A stretch of 64,000 nucleotides of DNA from Rhodonellum psychrophilum GCM71 = DSM 17998 (GTDB lineage Bacteria; Bacteroidota; Bacteroidia; Cytophagales; Cyclobacteriaceae), in contig NZ_KB906679.1 of assembly GCF_000381545.1 (NCBI RefSeq), forward strand, positions 124,001-188,000. The letters run 5' to 3'. Within the stretch, counting starts at the first letter, position 1. Each line of letters begins with the position of its first letter. The position numbers and the translations under genes were made by a program. Shown here piece by piece: positions 29,829 through 39,783 of the stretch. The notes under the pieces are model-generated. The model saw only the letters and a program-made list of their open reading frames with translations, searched no databases and was not told the DNA's origin.

Positions 29829-32800
29829 ATGAGTAAATCTAATTTTTCATGTTTGGAAACAGAATTCCCCATACTTTTCAATATTGGCCAAGCAGCTGAA
29901 TTCAACTTACATCAAGACCCGGTTACCTCCCTTTTCAAATTGCGCCAATTTGGGGAGCGCCTGACTGAGTTTCTATTTGAGGAACATCACCTCGAATTTC
30001 CTTATGACAACACTTTTCATAACCGAATTAAAACGTTAGAGCTTGAAAAAATCATTCCCGCACAGGTAAATGATCTACTGAACAGCATCAAGCATAAAGG
30101 GAATATTGCCGTTCACCAGAATAAAGGATCTCTTAAGGAAGCGGAAGAATTGCTGTTCTCAACCTTTAAGATTGCCAAGTGGTTTTACCAATCTTATTCT
30201 GAGGAGAATGCAGATTTGAGCCAATCCAGATTCAAGGTTCCTGAAAAATTGGATGCACGACATGCCTTGAATGAATTGGAACTTCAATATTCTGAACTCC
30301 AAGGCAAATTTCAAGTTCTCCTGGATCAACGGGATAAAACAACACTTCCTGCCGATAAACAAGAAGAAATTAAAATTCGCTCTCAGCAAGCAGCCAAGAA
30401 GATTGAAATGTCTGAGGCGGAAACGAGAATGCTCATCGATGAGCAACTGCGACAGGCTGGATGGGAAATAGATACCAATCGGTTAAATTTCAAACTCCAC
30501 AAAACATTACCACAACGTGGAAAAAATATGGCCATTGCAGAATGGCCAAGTGGATCTAAATGGGCTGATTATGCTCTTTTTGTAGGATTTGAGCTTTACG
30601 GAATCGTGGAAGCAAAAAAATATGCTTCGGATATTTCTACTGATTTACAGCAGTCCAAAGTTTATGCGGAATTGATTTCTCCTGGCAATGAATCCAAGTT
30701 TATGGGAAAATGGGGTGATTACAATGTCCCTTTTCTTTTTTCTACCAATGGAAGGCCTTACCTCGAACAGATCAAAACCAAAAGTGGCGTTTGGTTTCTG
30801 GACGTAAGAAATTCCCATTCCAGATCTCGCGCCTTGCAAGGTTGGTATAGTCCAGAAGGTCTGGTTAAATTATTTGAAAAGGATATTAACGCATCCGAGG
30901 AAAAACTCAAAAATGAATCTGCTGATTTTCTAAAGGCAAGCTCGGGGCTGGGATTGAGAAATTATCAGATCAAGGCAATAGCCGCGGTAGAGAAAAAACT
31001 GATCGAAAAACCCGAGGACAGAAGGAGCCTGATTGCCATGGCAACGGGTACTGGAAAGACGAGAACCATCATCGGTCTTTGCTACCGATTGATTCAATCA
31101 AACAGATTTAAGCGAATACTTTTTTTGGTAGATCGATCACTTCTGGCAAATCAGGCAATCGATGCTTTCAAAGATAACAAAATCATCGGCCTGAATACTT
31201 TTTCGGAAATTTATGATGTAAAAGGACTGAAGCAGGCCATTCCTGAACTTGACACCCGTTTGCATTTTGCGACGGTGCAGGGCATGGTCAAGCGGCTTTT
31301 TTACAATGATGATGTAGCGATTCCTTCTGTGGATCAGTATGACTGTATCATTATTGATGAGGCCCACCGCGGATACCTGCTCGACAGAGAGATGGACGAG
31401 GATGATCTGGATTTACGCGATCAGCGGGATTATGTCAGCAAGTATCGGATGGTCTTGGACTATTTTGATGCCCATGCGATCGCAATGACAGCAACACCAG
31501 CCCTTCATACCACAGAGATTTTTGGATCGGCCGTTTACACCTATTCCTATCGTGAGGCTGTTATTGACGGTTTTTTGATAGATCACGATCCGCCGATTCT
31601 TATCAAGACCAAACTTGGCGAGGAAGGAATCAAATGGGAAAAGGGAGAAAGACCCAAAGTCCATGACAAGGAATCCAATTCCATTTTGGAAATGGAGCAA
31701 TTGGAAGACGAACTCAAAATTGACATCGCAGGATTCAACAAGCAGGTAATTACTGAGAATTTTAACCGAACGGTCATTCAGCACTTGGTGACGGAATTGG
31801 ATCCCGATGGTGAGGAAAAGACATTGATCTTTGCTGCTACGGATGAACATGCAGACCGAGTGGTCCAATACCTGAAAGAGGAGTTTGAAGCCATCGGTGT
31901 GGATGTAGCAGATGATGCCATCCAAAAAATAACAGGTAAATCCTATGATCCCCAGGACCAACTGACCCGGTTCAAAAATGAAAAATATCCGAATATAGCG
32001 GTCACTGTGGACCTGCTGACAACGGGAATTGATGTGCCATCGATTTGTAATTTGGTATTTCTTCGCAGGATCAAATCCCGGATTCTCTATGAACAAATGC
32101 TGGGCAGGGCTACCCGTCGCTGTGATGAAATAGGAAAGGAAATTTTTCAAATCTATGATGCGGTACGCATTTATGAAACCTTGGAAGAATTTTCGCAGAT
32201 GAAACCTGTGGTGGCCAATCCGAAAGCCAGTTTTAAACAGCTGGTGGATGAACTGAATCATATAGAAAAAGAAGATCGGGTCAAGCGGCAAATCGAACAG
32301 ATCATTGCTAAAATCCAGCGTAAAAAGAAATACCTCAAGGAACAAAAGGTAGAGCAGTTTCGCTACAATGCCAAAGGAGAAGATCCTGATAGTCTGATCG
32401 AACACCTGAAAAATGATCCGCAATCCACCTCAGTCGAAAAATTAAGGGAGCTTTCTGGTCTATGGAAATTTTTGGATGCGCTAAAGCCTTCACCTGTGGG
32501 GACTTTGGTATCAGATCATGAGGATAAATTTTTGGGAATAGACCGAGGTTATGGAAAAGGCCAAAAACCTGAGGATTATTTGGATAACTTTGCGCTCTTT
32601 ATCAAGGAAAACCAAAATAAGATTGGCGCGCTTAAAATCGTTTGTTCGAGGCCTTCAGAACTGGATCGAAAATCCCTGAAAGAATTGTTGATGGCCTTGG
32701 ATCAGGCAGGCTACAATGCAAACTCACTGAAAACTGCCTGGAAGGCTGCCAAAAATGAAGAAATTGCGGCTGATATTATTTCCTTTATCCGTACGCTTTC

Positions 32801-33062
32801 TTTGGGCAACTCCCTTGTCAGTCATGAGGAGAGGATCAGGAAGGCTGTCAATTCCATCCGGGAGATGAAATCCTGGAACAAAATCCAACTGAAATGGATA
32901 GATCGCTTTGAATTTCAGTTATTAAAAGAGTCGATTTTAAGAAAAGAAGACTTGGATGCTCCTCCGTTTAATGATGCTGGGGGATTTGACAGGTTGAATA
33001 AATTATTTGAAGATCAGCTGGAAGAGGTAATCTCCCGACTGAATCAAAACTTATATGCTTAA
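29829..33062 (+). CDS. hsdR: Type I restriction enzyme, R subunit
   Basis: A 1077-residue restriction and translocation subunit. The N-terminal 125 residues are a DUF4145-like domain and a coiled coil follows (about 130-205). The nuclease domain (HSDR_N) carries the GIVEAKKYA motif near residue 260, with the Glu-x-Lys of the PD-(D/E)xK fold. The SF2 helicase motor has Walker A ATGTGKT near 404-411 and IIDEAHRGY near 506, later TTGIDVP and QMLGRATR, then the C-terminal domain. It cuts DNA away from the recognition site when the HsdS/HsdM complex meets unmodified sequence. First gene of the operon; nine bases separate it from hsdM. Confidence 0.95.
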   Translation: MSKSNFSCLETEFPILFNIGQAAEFNLHQDPVTSLFKLRQFGERLTEFLFEEHHLEFPYDNTFHNRIKTLELEKIIPAQVNDLLNSIKHKGNIAVHQNKGSLKEAEELLFSTFKIAKWFYQSYSEENADLSQSRFKVPEKLDARHALNELELQYSELQGKFQVLLDQRDKTTLPADKQEEIKIRSQQAAKKIEMSEAETRMLIDEQLRQAGWEIDTNRLNFKLHKTLPQRGKNMAIAEWPSGSKWADYALFVGFELYGIVEAKKYASDISTDLQQSKVYAELISPGNESKFMGKWGDYNVPFLFSTNGRPYLEQIKTKSGVWFLDVRNSHSRSRALQGWYSPEGLVKLFEKDINASEEKLKNESADFLKASSGLGLRNYQIKAIAAVEKKLIEKPEDRRSLIAMATGTGKTRTIIGLCYRLIQSNRFKRILFLVDRSLLANQAIDAFKDNKIIGLNTFSEIYDVKGLKQAIPELDTRLHFATVQGMVKRLFYNDDVAIPSVDQYDCIIIDEAHRGYLLDREMDEDDLDLRDQRDYVSKYRMVLDYFDAHAIAMTATPALHTTEIFGSAVYTYSYREAVIDGFLIDHDPPILIKTKLGEEGIKWEKGERPKVHDKESNSILEMEQLEDELKIDIAGFNKQVITENFNRTVIQHLVTELDPDGEEKTLIFAATDEHADRVVQYLKEEFEAIGVDVADDAIQKITGKSYDPQDQLTRFKNEKYPNIAVTVDLLTTGIDVPSICNLVFLRRIKSRILYEQMLGRATRRCDEIGKEIFQIYDAVRIYETLEEFSQMKPVVANPKASFKQLVDELNHIEKEDRVKRQIEQIIAKIQRKKKYLKEQKVEQFRYNAKGEDPDSLIEHLKNDPQSTSVEKLRELSGLWKFLDALKPSPVGTLVSDHEDKFLGIDRGYGKGQKPEDYLDNFALFIKENQNKIGALKIVCSRPSELDRKSLKELLMALDQAGYNANSLKTAWKAAKNEEIAADIISFIRTLSLGNSLVSHEERIRKAVNSIREMKSWNKIQLKWIDRFEFQLLKESILRKEDLDAPPFNDAGGFDRLNKLFEDQLEEVISRLNQNLYA

Positions 33063-33071
33063 GACAAAACA

Positions 33072-34535
33072 ATGAGTGCAGAGCAAATAGCGAAGAAACT
33101 GTGGGAACTGTGTAATGTGCTCCGGGATGATGGGGTGACCTATCACCAGTACCTGAATGAACTGACCTACATCCTTTTTCTTCGACTTTCCGAAGTCAAG
33201 AAGTTTGATCAGGATATTCCGGAAAACTACCGATGGACCAAACTGAAGGAAATCAAGGATAATAAAGAACTCTTTGATACCTACCGGGATTTGCTGGCCA
33301 ATTTGGGCGCAATGTCAACCAATGAATCCATCACGGAGATTTATACCAATGCTTCGACTACCCTTCGTAAGCCGGTCAATTTGAGGACGCTGATTACCAA
33401 TATCGATCAGATCGATTGGTTTGAAGATGAGGAACAGGACAAGATTGCCAGTATCTATGAGGAGCTGCTTGAAAAGAATGCCGGAGAGAAAAAGAGTGGG
33501 GCTGGCCAATATTTTACACCCCGTCCGCTGATCAATGTGATGGTGGAATTGCTTTCGCCCAAAATTGGCGAACGCTGGAATGATCCTGCAGCTGGGACAT
33601 TCGGGTTTATGATCGCGGCGGATGAATACCTGAAGCGAAAGCATCATGAGTATTATGAGCTGGGACAGAAAGAACGGGATTTCCAGATCAACGAGGCATT
33701 TTCCGGTTGTGAACTCGTACAGGATGCCCATCGACTGGCATTGATGAATGCCAAATTACATGGCTTGGAAAGCAGGATAGAAATGGGTGACACCCTGACG
33801 GAATTGGGAAAAACCTTCAGAAACTACGATGGTGTGCTGGCAAATCCCCCCTTCGGTACCAAGCAGGGCGGAGAGCGTCCATCACGGGATGATCTGACCA
33901 TAAAGACTTCCAACAAACAGCTCAACTTCCTACAACATATCTACCGCTCCCTGCGACGTGATACCGGGACGGCAAGAGCGGCAGTGGTACTGCCGGATAA
34001 TGTGCTTTTCGAAGACAATGACGGGCAAAAAATCCGTCGTGACTTGATGGATAAATGCGACCTGCATACTATTCTGAGGCTTCCAACCGGAATATTCTAT
34101 GCTGCCGGAGTGAAGACCAATGTGTTGTTTTTTACGCGGGGCAAAAAAGAAACAGGCAATACCCAGCGTGTATGGATCTATGATATGCGGACCAATGCCC
34201 CCAGCTTTGGGAAGCGAACGCCTTTTACCAGAGAAGCATTTGCCGACTTTGTCAAAGCGTATACTGGAGGAATTTCTATTGACCAAGTGAAGGATGACTA
34301 TACCGGTGAAATCAATGATGCCAAACGAAAGGTGATTCAAGATCCAAGGTGGCAAGTCTACTCCCGAGAGCAAATTGCAGCCAAAAACGATTCCCTGGAT
34401 ATCGGGCTGATCGAGGATGAAAACATCAGCAAAAATTCAGACCTAGGAGATCCTTTGGATATTGCTAGAGCCGCCTCCGATGAATTGGATGCAATCAAAA
34501 GAGAGTTTGACCAGATAATCGAGCTGTTGGGATGA
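33072..34535 (+). CDS. hsdM: Type I restriction-modification system, M subunit
   Basis: A 487-residue DNA N6-adenine methyltransferase. HsdM N-terminal helical domain (first 150 residues), SAM-binding motif DPAAGTFGF near residue 171 and the catalytic NPPFG tetrad near 257. It methylates the HsdS target on host DNA. Its stop overlaps the start of hsdS by four bases (ATGA), which usually reflects translational coupling. Confidence 0.97.
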   Translation: MSAEQIAKKLWELCNVLRDDGVTYHQYLNELTYILFLRLSEVKKFDQDIPENYRWTKLKEIKDNKELFDTYRDLLANLGAMSTNESITEIYTNASTTLRKPVNLRTLITNIDQIDWFEDEEQDKIASIYEELLEKNAGEKKSGAGQYFTPRPLINVMVELLSPKIGERWNDPAAGTFGFMIAADEYLKRKHHEYYELGQKERDFQINEAFSGCELVQDAHRLALMNAKLHGLESRIEMGDTLTELGKTFRNYDGVLANPPFGTKQGGERPSRDDLTIKTSNKQLNFLQHIYRSLRRDTGTARAAVVLPDNVLFEDNDGQKIRRDLMDKCDLHTILRLPTGIFYAAGVKTNVLFFTRGKKETGNTQRVWIYDMRTNAPSFGKRTPFTREAFADFVKAYTGGISIDQVKDDYTGEINDAKRKVIQDPRWQVYSREQIAAKNDSLDIGLIEDENISKNSDLGDPLDIARAASDELDAIKREFDQIIELLG

Positions 34536-36004
34536 GAGATGAAAAATTACCGAAGGGGTGGAAAAATTGTGTAGTAGGCGACCTCTTTAGTTTTGTAGGT
34601 GGTGGTACTCCAAGCAAATCCAATTTAAATTATTGGAACGGAGCAGTTCCCTGGGCGTCTATAAAAGATATTTCAAGGGTTGATGTTATAAAATCCACGA
34701 TTGACTCTATTTCAGAAGAAGGATTAGCAAATAGTGCTTCTAATTTGGCTTCAAAAGGAGACTTGATAATTGGCACAAGAATGTCCGTAGGTAAGGTGGT
34801 AATAACAGAAATTGAAACCGCTATTAATCAAGATTTAAAGATCCTTAGAAGTGAATTACCAAATAAGTTTTCGTTCTATTGGTTTTCACACTTACGAAAG
34901 GAACTTGAAGAATTGTCAAGTGGTACAACGGTGAAAGGAATTAGGCTTGAAAACTTAAGGAGCCTCTCATTTCCTCTCCCACCCTTCCCCGAACAACAAC
35001 GCATTGTCGCCAAGTTGGATGCAATATTTGGGCACTTGGATGTATTGCGGGAGAAGCTGGATCGGATTCCGGTGTTGCTGAAAAACTTCCGTCAGCAGGT
35101 ACTTACTCAGGCTGTGACGGGGAAGTTGACGAAGGAGTGGAGAGAGACAAACTACGTAACATTAGATTTTTCTATTATAGAGGGAAAAGAAATTATTTCA
35201 GTAAAGAAAAATCTATACAATAATCAAACTGCAAATTTTTTAGAAAAGTTAGAAGAATCCTTAAGCCTTGATTTAAACGGGGTTTTCTTTTCAAATGATT
35301 GGTGCACTATTAAGCCGGAATTCATCTCTTCACCAGAGAAATATTCGATTGGAATAGGACCATTTGGAAGTAATTTAAAAGTAAGTGATTATAAAACTGA
35401 AGGATACCCTTTGATTTTTGTCAGAAATGTAATTGCAAATAAATTCGATGGATTGGATCCGAAATTTGTAGATGAAGAAAAGTTTAACGAATTATTGCCC
35501 CATACGATAAAGCCGGGTGATCTGTTAATAACAAAAATGGGGACACCTCCTGGAGATTGTAAATTATACCCTGAAAACGCTAAAGACGGGATAATAACTA
35601 GTGACATTCTTAAAGTAAGAATATGGAAAAAGTATTTTATTCCAAAATTCTATGAATATGTTATTTCTTCCAAAATTGTGAGAACACAAATTGAAGAAAT
35701 AACAAAAGGAGTTGCACACCAAAAAATAAGTTTAAAAAGATTCAAAGATATCGACTTGCCCTTCCCAACAAGAATCGAACAAGAAGAAATTGTCAAAAGA
35801 GTAGATTCCTTATTCGAACTCGCTGACAGAATCGAATCCCAATATCAGTCCTTAAAAGCCAAGATTGATCAATTGCCTCAGGCGGTATTGAATAAGGCAT
35901 TTAGAGGGGAATTGGTGGGACAGGAAGTGAAGGAATATGTGAGGGAGGCTGGGGAGGAGATGTTGGCGGCTGAGGGGGTAGAAGGTTATAATAAACTCAA
36001 TTAG
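34532..36004 (+). CDS. hsdS: Type I restriction-modification system, S subunit
   Basis: A 490-residue specificity subunit with two target-recognition domains. Each is followed by a conserved helical spacer: LPLPPFPEQQRIVAKLDAIF at about 148 and LPFPTRIEQEEIVKRVDSLF at about 408. The two half-domains set the two parts of a bipartite DNA target. The first TRD starts in typical style (GGGTPSKSNLNYWNG). Target sequence cannot be read. The following unknown gene starts 10 bases later, so the operon continues. Confidence 0.95.
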   Translation: MRDEKLPKGWKNCVVGDLFSFVGGGTPSKSNLNYWNGAVPWASIKDISRVDVIKSTIDSISEEGLANSASNLASKGDLIIGTRMSVGKVVITEIETAINQDLKILRSELPNKFSFYWFSHLRKELEELSSGTTVKGIRLENLRSLSFPLPPFPEQQRIVAKLDAIFGHLDVLREKLDRIPVLLKNFRQQVLTQAVTGKLTKEWRETNYVTLDFSIIEGKEIISVKKNLYNNQTANFLEKLEESLSLDLNGVFFSNDWCTIKPEFISSPEKYSIGIGPFGSNLKVSDYKTEGYPLIFVRNVIANKFDGLDPKFVDEEKFNELLPHTIKPGDLLITKMGTPPGDCKLYPENAKDGIITSDILKVRIWKKYFIPKFYEYVISSKIVRTQIEEITKGVAHQKISLKRFKDIDLPFPTRIEQEEIVKRVDSLFELADRIESQYQSLKAKIDQLPQAVLNKAFRGELVGQEVKEYVREAGEEMLAAEGVEGYNKLN

Positions 36005-36014
36005 AAATAATGCG

Positions 36015-36617
36015 ATGATTAATCTAACGTTGAAATCAGACTTGCCCAGCCTCGAATTAGATTTAGAAAATCTATTGAACCAAATTGAGTCCAAAAAAAT
36101 GCCTAGAACTGGTGAAATAGATAAAGAGATCAAAGCCCTATTCAACAGACATTTTTCCAACTCTGAGACATTTCTTGAAGATTATTATTATCAATATAAA
36201 AATTCATCATTTGCTTTCGTTTGGTACGATGGTATGCCTGAATCAGCAGAGGACAGAATAAGAGAAGAAGAATCAAGCAAATTTACCAAATGTGAATTTA
36301 TCCGACATTTTTTATCCCTAGCGCCTCATGTGAATTATTTCAAAGGGGAAAAATCTCCATTCCGAAATAAGCCTGAAGGGTTTAGTAATCTAGCATTTTA
36401 CTTTCTTTCCAAGCTCGCAGAACTCGAATCTGAAAGCTATTTTAACTATGATTGGATTCTATTTGCTGAAGGAATTCAGATAGGGAATAAACTAAAGGAG
36501 GATTTAAGAAAGTATTTAATTGAAAAAGACTTTGTTGAACATGATTTAAACCACGACCTCCGTATATCCTACAAAGGGAGATTATTTATCGAAGAAAAAT
36601 TGTTGAGCCATGGCTAG
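36015..36617 (+). CDS. Unknown protein linked to the SIR2-like gene
   Basis: A 200-residue protein I do not recognise, 10 bases after hsdS and overlapping the SIR2-like gene by 8 bases. The N-terminal 50 residues are helical and charged; a middle part has aromatic stretches (FLEDYYYQYKNSS, FAFVWYDG). The last 50 residues (LRKYLIEKDFVEHDL, then LRISYKGRLFIEEKL) look like a winged-helix or similar small DNA- or protein-binding domain. No signal peptide or membrane helix. The overlap suggests it works with the SIR2-like protein, perhaps as a sensor or regulator; this is inference from position only. Confidence 0.7.
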   Translation: MINLTLKSDLPSLELDLENLLNQIESKKMPRTGEIDKEIKALFNRHFSNSETFLEDYYYQYKNSSFAFVWYDGMPESAEDRIREEESSKFTKCEFIRHFLSLAPHVNYFKGEKSPFRNKPEGFSNLAFYFLSKLAELESESYFNYDWILFAEGIQIGNKLKEDLRKYLIEKDFVEHDLNHDLRISYKGRLFIEEKLLSHG

Positions 36618-37611
36618 AATAGTTTATTTAATTGGAGCAGGTGCGAGCGCGCATACCCTACCAATAGTTTCTCAGATTCCTACAAAACTAGAAGAAGTCA
36701 TAAAGGATGTGTCGAATCTAAAAGAATTGGAGACTCTTCAAGAAAAAGAACTAGAAAGAATTAAATATGTAATTGAAGATTTAACTTGGCTACATAGAGA
36801 ATCAGCGAAGCATGCTAGTATTGATACTTTTGCAAAAAAGTTATTTGTAAAAAAGAAATCAGAGGAACTTACCCGACTAAAATCTTCAACGGGGTTATTT
36901 TTTTCAATTCTTCAAACAAAATATAAAGTTGACCCAAGGTATGATCAATTTATATCTTCCATAATTGGTAGTTCTATCAGAGATTTACCGAAAGATATCT
37001 GTATTGTAAGTTGGAATTATGACAATCAATTTGAATTGGCTTTTCGAGAATATAGTGAACATCCAGATATTGAAGTACAAGAAGCATTTCTTGGAATGAT
37101 CCATAAAAATCACTTGAATCAATACGAAAAAGATAAATTTAAAATAATTAAGATAAATGGAACATCAGGAAGTTTTTCATATGGAAATGGAACAAAATCC
37201 AACTTTATTAAACGATCCGATAAAAAGTATGATAACGATTTTCTAAGAAATCTTATTGATGATTATGTTCAGGTGTGTTTTAATCTCGAATCACCAAATT
37301 TTAAACCACTAATGTCATTTGCTTGGGGAAAAGATGAAAAATTTGATGAATTAATGAATCATTTGAAGCAGGAAATTTCGGCATGCCAAACTCTTGTAAT
37401 TATTGGATATTCAATTCCTTTCTTTAATAGGAAAATTGATAAAGAAATTCTTGACACTATGGACAATCTGAGGACAATTTATATCCAAGACATGTATCCA
37501 GAAACAATAAAGCAGAGGTTGTTTCAGCTTATTCCAATAACAGAGCAAAAAAGCATAAGGGTGGAATATTCAAATGACCTTAACCAGTTTCTGGTACCTT
37601 ACGAGCTATAG
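36610..37611 (+). CDS. SIR2-like domain protein of a defence locus
   Basis: A 333-residue cytoplasmic protein with the SIR2-like (SIR2_2 type) NAD-binding fold: YLIGAGASAH (residues 6-15), SWNYDNQFE with Asn136, and the C-terminal VIIGYSIPFFNRKID. Related domains in phage-defence systems degrade NAD when infection is sensed. At the position where these proteins usually carry the catalytic His (a KxHG motif) this one reads KINGT, with Asn183. Catalysis may therefore be lost or altered, unless the alignment is off. It is translationally coupled to the unknown gene before it and closes the hsd operon. Confidence 0.8.
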   Translation: MARIVYLIGAGASAHTLPIVSQIPTKLEEVIKDVSNLKELETLQEKELERIKYVIEDLTWLHRESAKHASIDTFAKKLFVKKKSEELTRLKSSTGLFFSILQTKYKVDPRYDQFISSIIGSSIRDLPKDICIVSWNYDNQFELAFREYSEHPDIEVQEAFLGMIHKNHLNQYEKDKFKIIKINGTSGSFSYGNGTKSNFIKRSDKKYDNDFLRNLIDDYVQVCFNLESPNFKPLMSFAWGKDEKFDELMNHLKQEISACQTLVIIGYSIPFFNRKIDKEILDTMDNLRTIYIQDMYPETIKQRLFQLIPITEQKSIRVEYSNDLNQFLVPYEL

Positions 37612-37766
37612 TTAATAAACTCTTTAAAGGATATCTTTCTTGGTGAGATTTCCCTCCCTTTGATTTCGTCGAAGGGTGTTTGAATATAGATTGGCTTTAG
37701 TATTAAAATTCAATGCAAAATAAAACTGGTAAAAACTGGCAAATCCTACCTCATATTCTCATATTT

Positions 37767-37779
37767 GTGAAAAATTCAC
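37767..37779. promoter_or_regulatory. Palindrome upstream of rloA
   Basis: GTGAA-AAA-TTCAC, a perfect inverted repeat 18 bases before the rloA-like start; a possible operator. The 186-base gap to the SIR2-like gene has no clear terminator. Confidence 0.3.
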
Positions 37780-37797
37780 GAATAATAATTTTACAAT

Positions 37798-39081
37798 ATG
37801 ATCGAGGAATTCAGCTTTGGCAACTTTTGGTCCTTCAAGGACATTCAGACCCTGAATATGACCGCTGCCAAGATCAAGTCCAAAAACAGCCGTCTCGATA
37901 CCGTAAACCTGATTCCAATCGATGAAGAACTCAATCTGCTGAAATCCAAAGCCATCTATGGGGCTAATGCCAGCGGAAAAAGTAATGTGATCAAGGCTTT
38001 GGTTACTTTCATCAGAATTATCAAGGAATCTGTACGAGATGAAAAGGTGCTAGAATTGATCGATTCATTTCAGCTTTCTTCGGAAACTGTCAATAAGCCT
38101 ACCTTCTTTCAAATCCTGTTTAGGTTAGATGGGATTCGCTTTCGGTATGGTTTCGAGGCTGATGACACTTCAGTTAAGAGTGAGTGGTTATTTTCAACTC
38201 CAAATTTGAGAGAGCAGCCACTTTTTATCAGAGAAAACGATCAGATTATCGAGATAAATCAAACTCACTTCCCAGAAGGAAAAATGTCTATTGATCTATC
38301 AGGAGGTGAAGGTCAAATCTTTAGGAACAATTCTCTGTTTTTATCCTCTTTAGCTTCTTTTGGTTTTGGAAAGGTGTCTAAACGAATTATAGATGATATT
38401 TCATCAATTTCAGTTATAAATGGTTTAGGTCACCATGGAATGTACGGCCTTGCCGGGGACTCTTTGAGTGATAAAACAAAAAAGAAATTCATTTTAGAAT
38501 TCTTGAAAAACGCTGATTTAGGTATTGAAGATCTCTTCACAATTGAATTGAAGGGAGAAGATTTTCCCGATGAAATGGATGAAAAGTCAAAAGAGGACCT
38601 GAAAAAAGGAAAAATGATCATTTCAAGTAGGGCCCAATTTGATGAAAATCTAAAGCCTACAGGAAAAAGTGACTTTTCATTTGGTTTTCAAGAGTCAGAA
38701 GGGACGAGAAAGATGTTTGAGTTGAGTCCTTTTATTTTCCGGGCCTTTAAAGAAGGGACACCTTTGCTGATCGATGAATTTGACGCACGATTTCATCCCT
38801 TGTTGACCAAAAAGATTGTTGAACTTTTTAATTCAGAAGCAAATAAAGGAGCTCAATTGATCTTTACCACGCATGACACTAATCTCTTGTCTTCGGATTT
38901 GTTGAGAAGAGACCAAATCGACTTTGTGGAAAAAGACCGGTATGGCGCTAGCCATTTGTACACCTTGGTAGAAATCAAAGGGGTCAGAAATGATGCCTCC
39001 TTTGAAAAGGATTACATCCAAGGGAAATATGGAGCCATCCCGTTTCTGGGCGATTTTTCATCCCTTACTGATTTTGAGTAA
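37798..39081 (+). CDS. rloA: RloA/AbiLi-like AAA-family ATPase
   Basis: A 427-residue ATPase of the ABC/SMC-like AAA_15/AAA_21 group: Walker A GANASGKS at 55-62, ABC-type signature region around 295-310 (FQESEGTRKM), Walker B LLIDEFD near 322-328 and the switch His in IFTTHDTNL. With RloB it forms a two-gene pair known from loci next to type I restriction genes in Campylobacter (R-linked ORFs) and as the AbiL abortive-infection type. Its stop overlaps the start of the next gene by one base. It probably powers or gates the partner nuclease; that is inference from the OLD-like logic of ATPase plus TOPRIM. Confidence 0.88.
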   Translation: MIEEFSFGNFWSFKDIQTLNMTAAKIKSKNSRLDTVNLIPIDEELNLLKSKAIYGANASGKSNVIKALVTFIRIIKESVRDEKVLELIDSFQLSSETVNKPTFFQILFRLDGIRFRYGFEADDTSVKSEWLFSTPNLREQPLFIRENDQIIEINQTHFPEGKMSIDLSGGEGQIFRNNSLFLSSLASFGFGKVSKRIIDDISSISVINGLGHHGMYGLAGDSLSDKTKKKFILEFLKNADLGIEDLFTIELKGEDFPDEMDEKSKEDLKKGKMIISSRAQFDENLKPTGKSDFSFGFQESEGTRKMFELSPFIFRAFKEGTPLLIDEFDARFHPLLTKKIVELFNSEANKGAQLIFTTHDTNLLSSDLLRRDQIDFVEKDRYGASHLYTLVEIKGVRNDASFEKDYIQGKYGAIPFLGDFSSLTDFE

Positions 39082-39761
39082 TGCCAAAGAAAACCAAAGC
39101 TCGAAAAGTCACAGACAGTGAAAAGGCCTGGAATCGAAAATCCAAACCCACATCCTATCGGATAGAGGAAATCCCTATCAATAAGACCATCCTGATCGTC
39201 TGCGAAGGACAAACTGAGGAGATGTATTTCAAATCATTCGAGGTTTTGGGAGTAAGAGTGGACGCGATTAATCTTGGAGGTCAATCCAAGTTAAAACTTG
39301 TAGAGCAAACCGAATTAATTCAGCAGGAAGAAAGCCGAGATGAGGTTTGGTGTGTATTTGATATGGATGTCAGAAGAGGGGAAGCCGAATTCAGTGATTT
39401 TGATAATGCCATCGAGCGGGCAAAAAATTTAGGATACCAAGTTGCCTACTCCAATGATGCCTTTGAATTGTGGTTCTACCTCCATTTCGAGTACACAGAT
39501 GCTGAAAACCATCGAACATTTTACTACGAAGAGCTTGGTAAAAGACTCGGATTGAATTACGAGAAGGATGGAAAACGCTATGATTTTTGCAAGAAATTAT
39601 ATACCATTTTAGAAACCCATGAGCAATCTTCACAGGCTAGAGCTATCGATCGCGCTAGAACGCTTTTTGAAGAAAGATCAGATTTACCTTATCATCAGCA
39701 GAATCCAGCTACCCTGGTTTTTGAATTAGTCGAAGAGTTAAATCGGAATTTGCGGAGGTAG
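39081..39761 (+). CDS. rloB: RloB/AbiLii-like TOPRIM protein
   Basis: A 226-residue RloB-family protein. The TOPRIM-like acidic motifs are visible: ILIVCEGQTEEMYF (residues about 37-50) and VFDMDVRRGE (about 92-101). The basic N-terminus (KKTKARKVTDSEKAWNRKSK) is a family feature. Coupled with the upstream ATPase (start codon shares one base with its stop). Presumed effector nuclease of the pair. Confidence 0.88.
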   Translation: MPKKTKARKVTDSEKAWNRKSKPTSYRIEEIPINKTILIVCEGQTEEMYFKSFEVLGVRVDAINLGGQSKLKLVEQTELIQQEESRDEVWCVFDMDVRRGEAEFSDFDNAIERAKNLGYQVAYSNDAFELWFYLHFEYTDAENHRTFYYEELGKRLGLNYEKDGKRYDFCKKLYTILETHEQSSQARAIDRARTLFEERSDLPYHQQNPATLVFELVEELNRNLRR

Positions 39762-39783
39762 ATTTTCCAGAAAGAAAAAACTT

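Noticed and set aside
36610-37611. Thoeris ThsA
   Set aside because: No TIR-domain partner is near, the length is shorter than ThsA, and no SLOG domain is seen.
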